A stretch of DNA of 64,000 nt. Origin: Verrucomicrobium sp. GTDB lineage: Bacteria > Verrucomicrobiota > Verrucomicrobiia > Methylacidiphilales > UBA1321. The DNA lies in contig JAFIGT010000010.1 of assembly GCA_017849585.1 (NCBI GenBank), forward strand, positions 62,001-126,000, in the 5' to 3' direction. Shown here piece by piece: positions 61,007 through 64,000 of this stretch. Made by a program: the position numbers and the translations under genes. Every line of letters starts with the position of its first letter. The stretch's first letter is position 1. The notes beneath the pieces were generated by a model. The model had not been told where the DNA came from. It searched no databases and saw nothing but the letters and a program-made list of their open reading frames with translations.

Positions 61007-62935
61007 ATGAAATCGTTTCTGCCTTCGGGCCAAGTTCGCATTGGAGCTAATTACTGGGCATCGCATGCCGGAATGTTGATGTGGCGCCATTGGCGCGCCG
61101 ATGTGGTAGAGCAAGATTTCGCCCAGCTTCACGAGCACAAACTCGAAGTGCTGCGGGTGTTTCCGCTTTGGCCCGATTTCCAACCGCTCAACCGGATGCT
61201 GACAGCCCACAGTCATTTCGTGGAAATGCGTCACGACGAGCAGCCGCTGCCGGATGAACAATTCATTCAGGATGGTGTCTCGGAGGAAATGTTGGAGCGC
61301 TTTGGCGTGATGGCCGATCTGGCGCAGAAATATAAACTGGGCTTGGTCGTGGGCCTCGTCACCGGCTGGATGAGCGGACGTCTTTTCGTTCCTACTGCTC
61401 TTCAGGCGTTCAATCCGATCACGTCTCCGGAGTCGATCCTGTGGCAGGTGCGTATGGTTCGCGCCATTGTGCGCCGCTTTAAGGATCATCCGGCGATTTA
61501 TGCCTGGGATCTCGGCAATGAATGTAACTGCATGGGCGCTGCCACGCGCGAAGAAGCCTGGGTCTGGACGAATACCATCGCCAGCGCGATTCGCGTCGAA
61601 GATCCGTCGCGGCCGATCGTCTCGGGCATGCACTCGCTGCCAGCCGATGCGACCAAGCCGTGGTCCATTCGTGATCAAGGGGAACTGACCGACCTGCTCA
61701 CCACGCATCCTTACCCGCCCTTCACGCCGCATTGCGATCGCGATCCGATCAACACGATGCGACCCTTGCTGCATGCGATTGCTGAGACCCGGCTCTATAC
61801 GGATCTCTCCGGCAAGCCCGCCTTTGTTGAGGAATTTGGCAATCTCGGACCGTCCGTTTGTAGCGAAAAAATTGCGGCCGACATGGCCCGCGTGCGGCTC
61901 TACGACATCTGGGCGCATGATTGCCGCGCCGCTGTCTGGTGGTGCGCCTTTGACCAAACGGAACTCGAAAACGCGCCGTATGATTGGATCAGCGTCGAAC
62001 GTGAGCTCGGACTGTTCCGCGCCGATCGCACACCCAAGCCGGTCGCCAAAGAGTTTCAAGCCTTTGCCAATACCGTGGCCCAGTTGCCATTGCAAACGCT
62101 GGCTCCGCGCCGCGTCGAAGCGGTCTGTCTGCTCACCCATGGCCAGGATCAATGGGGCGTGGCCTACTCCGCCTTTATCCTTGCCCGCCAAGCTGGCTTT
62201 GATCTGCGCTTCCACTACGCCGACCGCGAATTGCCCGAAGCGGATCTCTATTTTCTGCCGAGTGTCCGGGACCACCGCGCCATCCCGCGCCGGTTGGAGA
62301 AGACTCTCTGGGAGAAGGTGGCGAAGGGGGCCACGCTTTACCTCTCGATTGATGAACATGGCAGCTTGGGTGATTTCACGCATAACTCTGGCTTGACCAT
62401 TCAAACGAGTTCCCGCCGTGCCGGAGCTTGCGAATTCCAATGGAATGACCGCGATAAGAATCCGGCCCTGCGCCTTGCCTCGACCTTGCGGATTCGATTG
62501 AGCGTGGAAAAAGGTGAGGTACTGGCCGCCGAAGCGGACGGGTCTCCCGTCTTTTGCCGCTCCCACTACGGCAAAGGCACGGTCTATACCATGGCGATTC
62601 CGCTCGAAGCCTCGCTTGCCTTGGAAGCCGAAGCCTTCACCCCCGGCAAAATGCAGCCCTTCTGGGAAATTTACCAGACCGTCGCCGCCACCGCCCTGTC
62701 CACCCGGCAGATTCGCAAGACATCGCCGTGGCTCGGCGTGACCGAACACCAGACGACCGAAGGCAATCTCGTTGTCATGCTCATCAACTACTTGCCCGAA
62801 AAGCTGGAGGACACCATCACGATCGCCCCCGGCTATCGCCTGACCAAAATATTGGTCGGAGCCGGTCCGCGGCCGGATGGGCGGGTCGAACTACCTGCCA
62901 ATGACGTAGCCCTCTGGCTGCTTTCACCCGTGTAA
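61007..62935 (+). CDS. Cytoplasmic GH-A hydrolase (GH5-like)
   Basis: 642 residues from ATG 61007; the frame to 60968 is an unsupported extension. No signal peptide. (beta/alpha)8 barrel with acid/base Glu in YAWDLGNECNCM and nucleophile Glu in PAFVEEFGNLG. A domain of the glutamine-amidotransferase-like kind follows from about 380 (VCLLTHGQDQWGVAYSAFIL; LYFLPSVRDHR), as seen in some beta-galactosidases, and a C-terminal beta domain ends the protein. Controlled by the divergent LacI gene. Likely an intracellular oligosaccharidase; substrate unknown. Confidence 0.82.
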   Translation: MKSFLPSGQVRIGANYWASHAGMLMWRHWRADVVEQDFAQLHEHKLEVLRVFPLWPDFQPLNRMLTAHSHFVEMRHDEQPLPDEQFIQDGVSEEMLERFGVMADLAQKYKLGLVVGLVTGWMSGRLFVPTALQAFNPITSPESILWQVRMVRAIVRRFKDHPAIYAWDLGNECNCMGAATREEAWVWTNTIASAIRVEDPSRPIVSGMHSLPADATKPWSIRDQGELTDLLTTHPYPPFTPHCDRDPINTMRPLLHAIAETRLYTDLSGKPAFVEEFGNLGPSVCSEKIAADMARVRLYDIWAHDCRAAVWWCAFDQTELENAPYDWISVERELGLFRADRTPKPVAKEFQAFANTVAQLPLQTLAPRRVEAVCLLTHGQDQWGVAYSAFILARQAGFDLRFHYADRELPEADLYFLPSVRDHRAIPRRLEKTLWEKVAKGATLYLSIDEHGSLGDFTHNSGLTIQTSSRRAGACEFQWNDRDKNPALRLASTLRIRLSVEKGEVLAAEADGSPVFCRSHYGKGTVYTMAIPLEASLALEAEAFTPGKMQPFWEIYQTVAATALSTRQIRKTSPWLGVTEHQTTEGNLVVMLINYLPEKLEDTITIAPGYRLTKILVGAGPRPDGRVELPANDVALWLLSPV

Positions 62936-62945
62936 TTGTCAAGAG

Positions 62946-62994
62946 AACCGCAACGTGCGGTTGGATTGGAGTGCTCCGGCCCCTCCAATCCAAC
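62946..62994 (+). terminator. Double hairpin after hydrolase gene
   Basis: Hairpin AACCGCA-ACG-TGCGGTT (62946-62962) abuts a 12-bp perfect hairpin GTTGGATTGGAG, 11-nt loop, CTCCAATCCAAC (62960-62994). Begins 10 nt after the hydrolase stop. There is no T-tract, so it may slow polymerase or protect the 3' end instead of being a classic terminator. Confidence 0.5.
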
Positions 62995-63051
62995 ACCGCA
63001 GTCCCACCGCGCGAAGGCCCTTCGGCGCCGCGCCTTTATTTAATAGCTTCA

Positions 63052-63083
63052 ATGGCTCGGCAATTGTTGCCGCGACGAGCCAT
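63052..63083. repeat. Nested inverted repeat
   Basis: Outer arms ATGGCTCG (63052-63059) and CGAGCCAT (63076-63083) are perfect. An inner GCAA/TTGC pair (63060-63063, 63067-63070) stacks inside. Typical of a structured RNA element or palindromic repeat. Confidence 0.5.
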
Positions 63084-63315
63084 CGTTAATCTCATTTAAG
63101 ATCATTGAAATGCGGTCGATCTAGATTTTGGATCTATGATCAATCTTATTTCAGCCGGGAGCAAACTGATTGATGCATTGTCGTGCACCCTCGACTAAAA
63201 TAAGAAATAGATTAATCGTACGCCCAAAGGCAGAAATATTAGTGATCCGAATAAGTCAGGCTTATGTTTTTCGACATTTTGGAGACAAAAAGCTTGCCTT
63301 TCCTCCCTTATGTCG

Positions 63316-63345
63316 TACTTATTAAGTAAATACTAAGTACGTATT
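63316..63345. promoter_or_regulatory. TACT/AGTA palindrome cluster at start codon
   Basis: TACTTA-T-TAAGTA (63316-63328), TACT-A-AGTA (63331-63339) and AATAC/GTATT (63329-63345) abut each other and end directly at ATG 63346. No Shine-Dalgarno sequence fits in this space, so it may be an operator at a leaderless start. Confidence 0.45.
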
Positions 63346-64000
63346 ATGAAGCGTAAATGTCATCAAATGGGTCTTACGCTACGTTCGCAGGCCAATGCGG
63401 GCTTCTCTCTAGTTGAACTTCTCGTCGTGATTGGAGTGATGTCACTTCTCGTCACCGTCACCATGGTGAACATGCAGGGCTTCAACAAGGGCGGTAACCT
63501 CACTGCCGCGGGCAACCAGCTAGTAGACATGGCCAATCAAGCCCGCCAGCTCGCCACCACCCGGAACGCAAGTACTGCCTTAGTTGTTATTTCGAAAGCG
63601 ACCGCTGCGGATAGTGGGAAGAACCTGACCGAAACCAAAGTGGCACTCAAAACCTTTTGCTTGATGCAATACGTGCCAACTGCGACGTCGTCACAGTGGC
63701 AGATGGTTACCCGATGGCAATCGCTTCCAGCTTCCGTAACGATCGATAATAGCAATGCTACGACCGACGTTACCCAGTTTTTGTATTCGCCGACATTGAG
63801 CACGGGAACGTTGTCGGCCAAGCACCTCTCCAAGTCTTATTCGAGTAATCCTTCCGATGCCAATCTTCTCGCCTTTCAGGTTTTTACTCCCGAGGGATCC
63901 ATGGAGACGGGGGGGAATATCAAGCGTTTGAAGCTTGTTCCGGATAAAAACGGAGTTGCAGATACGAACGGTGATAATTTCTACGAGATTGTCTTTAATC
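63346..64000 (+). CDS. Prepilin-like protein, Verru_Chthon cassette D type, 3' end cut off
   Basis: At least 218 residues; the frame is open at the window end. N-terminal prepilin segment with a canonical Gly before Phe: NAGFSLVELLVVIGVMSLLV. The region after it, with GNQLVDMANQARQLATTRNA, resembles Verru_Chthon cassette protein D (TIGR02596-like), a family restricted to Verrucomicrobiota in tandem cassettes A-D. This gene is probably the start of such a cassette continuing to the right. Unlike the other two pseudopilins in the window, no H-X9-DG box has been reached by the edge. Function unknown. Confidence 0.8.
   Translation, partial: MKRKCHQMGLTLRSQANAGFSLVELLVVIGVMSLLVTVTMVNMQGFNKGGNLTAAGNQLVDMANQARQLATTRNASTALVVISKATAADSGKNLTETKVALKTFCLMQYVPTATSSQWQMVTRWQSLPASVTIDNSNATTDVTQFLYSPTLSTGTLSAKHLSKSYSSNPSDANLLAFQVFTPEGSMETGGNIKRLKLVPDKNGVADTNGDNFYEIVFN

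Larger units (their letters stand above)
62936..63345. other. Hairpin-rich spacer, no gene seen
   Basis: 410 nt with no coding frame that I can support. The left half holds several perfect inverted repeats (62946-62994, 63052-63083), the middle is AT-richer with TAGAT/ATCTA and GATCAT/ATGATC pairs near 63100-63141, and the right end is a cluster of TACT/AGTA palindromes against the next start codon. It could hold a terminator plus a structured leader or small RNA. Confidence 0.5.

Noticed and set aside
60845-62749. 634-residue open frame opposite the 61007 hydrolase
   Set aside because: Antisense shadow; the plus-strand frame has both catalytic Glu motifs and a promoter with operator.
62936-63345. 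tRNA or CRISPR in the hairpin-rich spacer
   Set aside because: No T-loop consensus or acceptor pairing for a tRNA, and the repeats are inverted and unequal instead of regularly spaced direct repeats.

Overview
The window looks like a chromosomal segment of a Verrucomicrobiota bacterium, probably a saccharolytic Chthoniobacter/Terrimicrobium-like lineage. The evidence is four PEP-CTERM sorted exoproteins, two pseudopilins with a C-terminal H-X(9-10)-DG box, a fused homocysteine methyltransferase/MTHFR, and at the right edge the start of a protein resembling Verru_Chthon cassette protein D. Base composition is moderately GC-rich. I saw no rRNA, tRNA, CRISPR array, transposase or integrase. The taxonomic call is an inference from gene content.

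Left part (1-24 kb). A chemotaxis operon opens the window: a STAS protein cut by the left edge, then cheY, cheA, an MCP receptor, cheW, cheR, cheD and cheB. Convergent to it are pbpC and a 1944-residue alpha-2-macroglobulin, the classic periplasmic defence/cell-wall pair. Next is a secreted TPR-CHAT protease-like protein, divergent from an ECF-type sigma factor and a membrane anti-sigma-like protein. A four-gene minus-strand sugar operon follows: a DeoR regulator whose start codon lies in a palindrome, a D-lyxose isomerase-like cupin, a PfkB kinase and a DhnA/LacD-like aldolase.

First glycan module (24-31.6 kb). A mutarotase-like protein and a GntR-LacI hybrid regulator are divergent. Downstream of the regulator lie a PEP-CTERM protein, a secreted clan GH-A glycosidase, a pseudopilin 4 nt behind it, and a secreted protein of unknown family.

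Housekeeping block (31.6-42.7 kb). This holds the MetH-like/MTHFR fusion (lacking the zinc cysteines of its methyltransferase domain), a LOG-family protein, a YkuD L,D-transpeptidase, a membrane FHA protein, the tig-clpP-clpX operon, a small CP-motif protein, a Tat-exported serine hydrolase and an outer-membrane beta-barrel protein with a good terminator.

Second, larger glycan region (42.7-63 kb). It contains an esterase, two AraC and two LacI regulators, three more PEP-CTERM proteins, two secreted GH-A-like glycosidases, a second glycosidase-coupled pseudopilin, an apparently cytoplasmic GH78 alpha-L-rhamnosidase and a cytoplasmic GH-A hydrolase. No sugar transporter or SusC/D pair is present. 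The window ends in a hairpin-rich spacer followed by a Verru_Chthon-type prepilin-like gene running off the edge.

The strongest candidate for a new system is the repeated unit of PEP-CTERM protein, secreted GH-A glycosidase and coupled pseudopilin under a dedicated sugar-type regulator. The secreted CHAT/sigma/anti-sigma group and the zinc-less methyltransferase are the next best.
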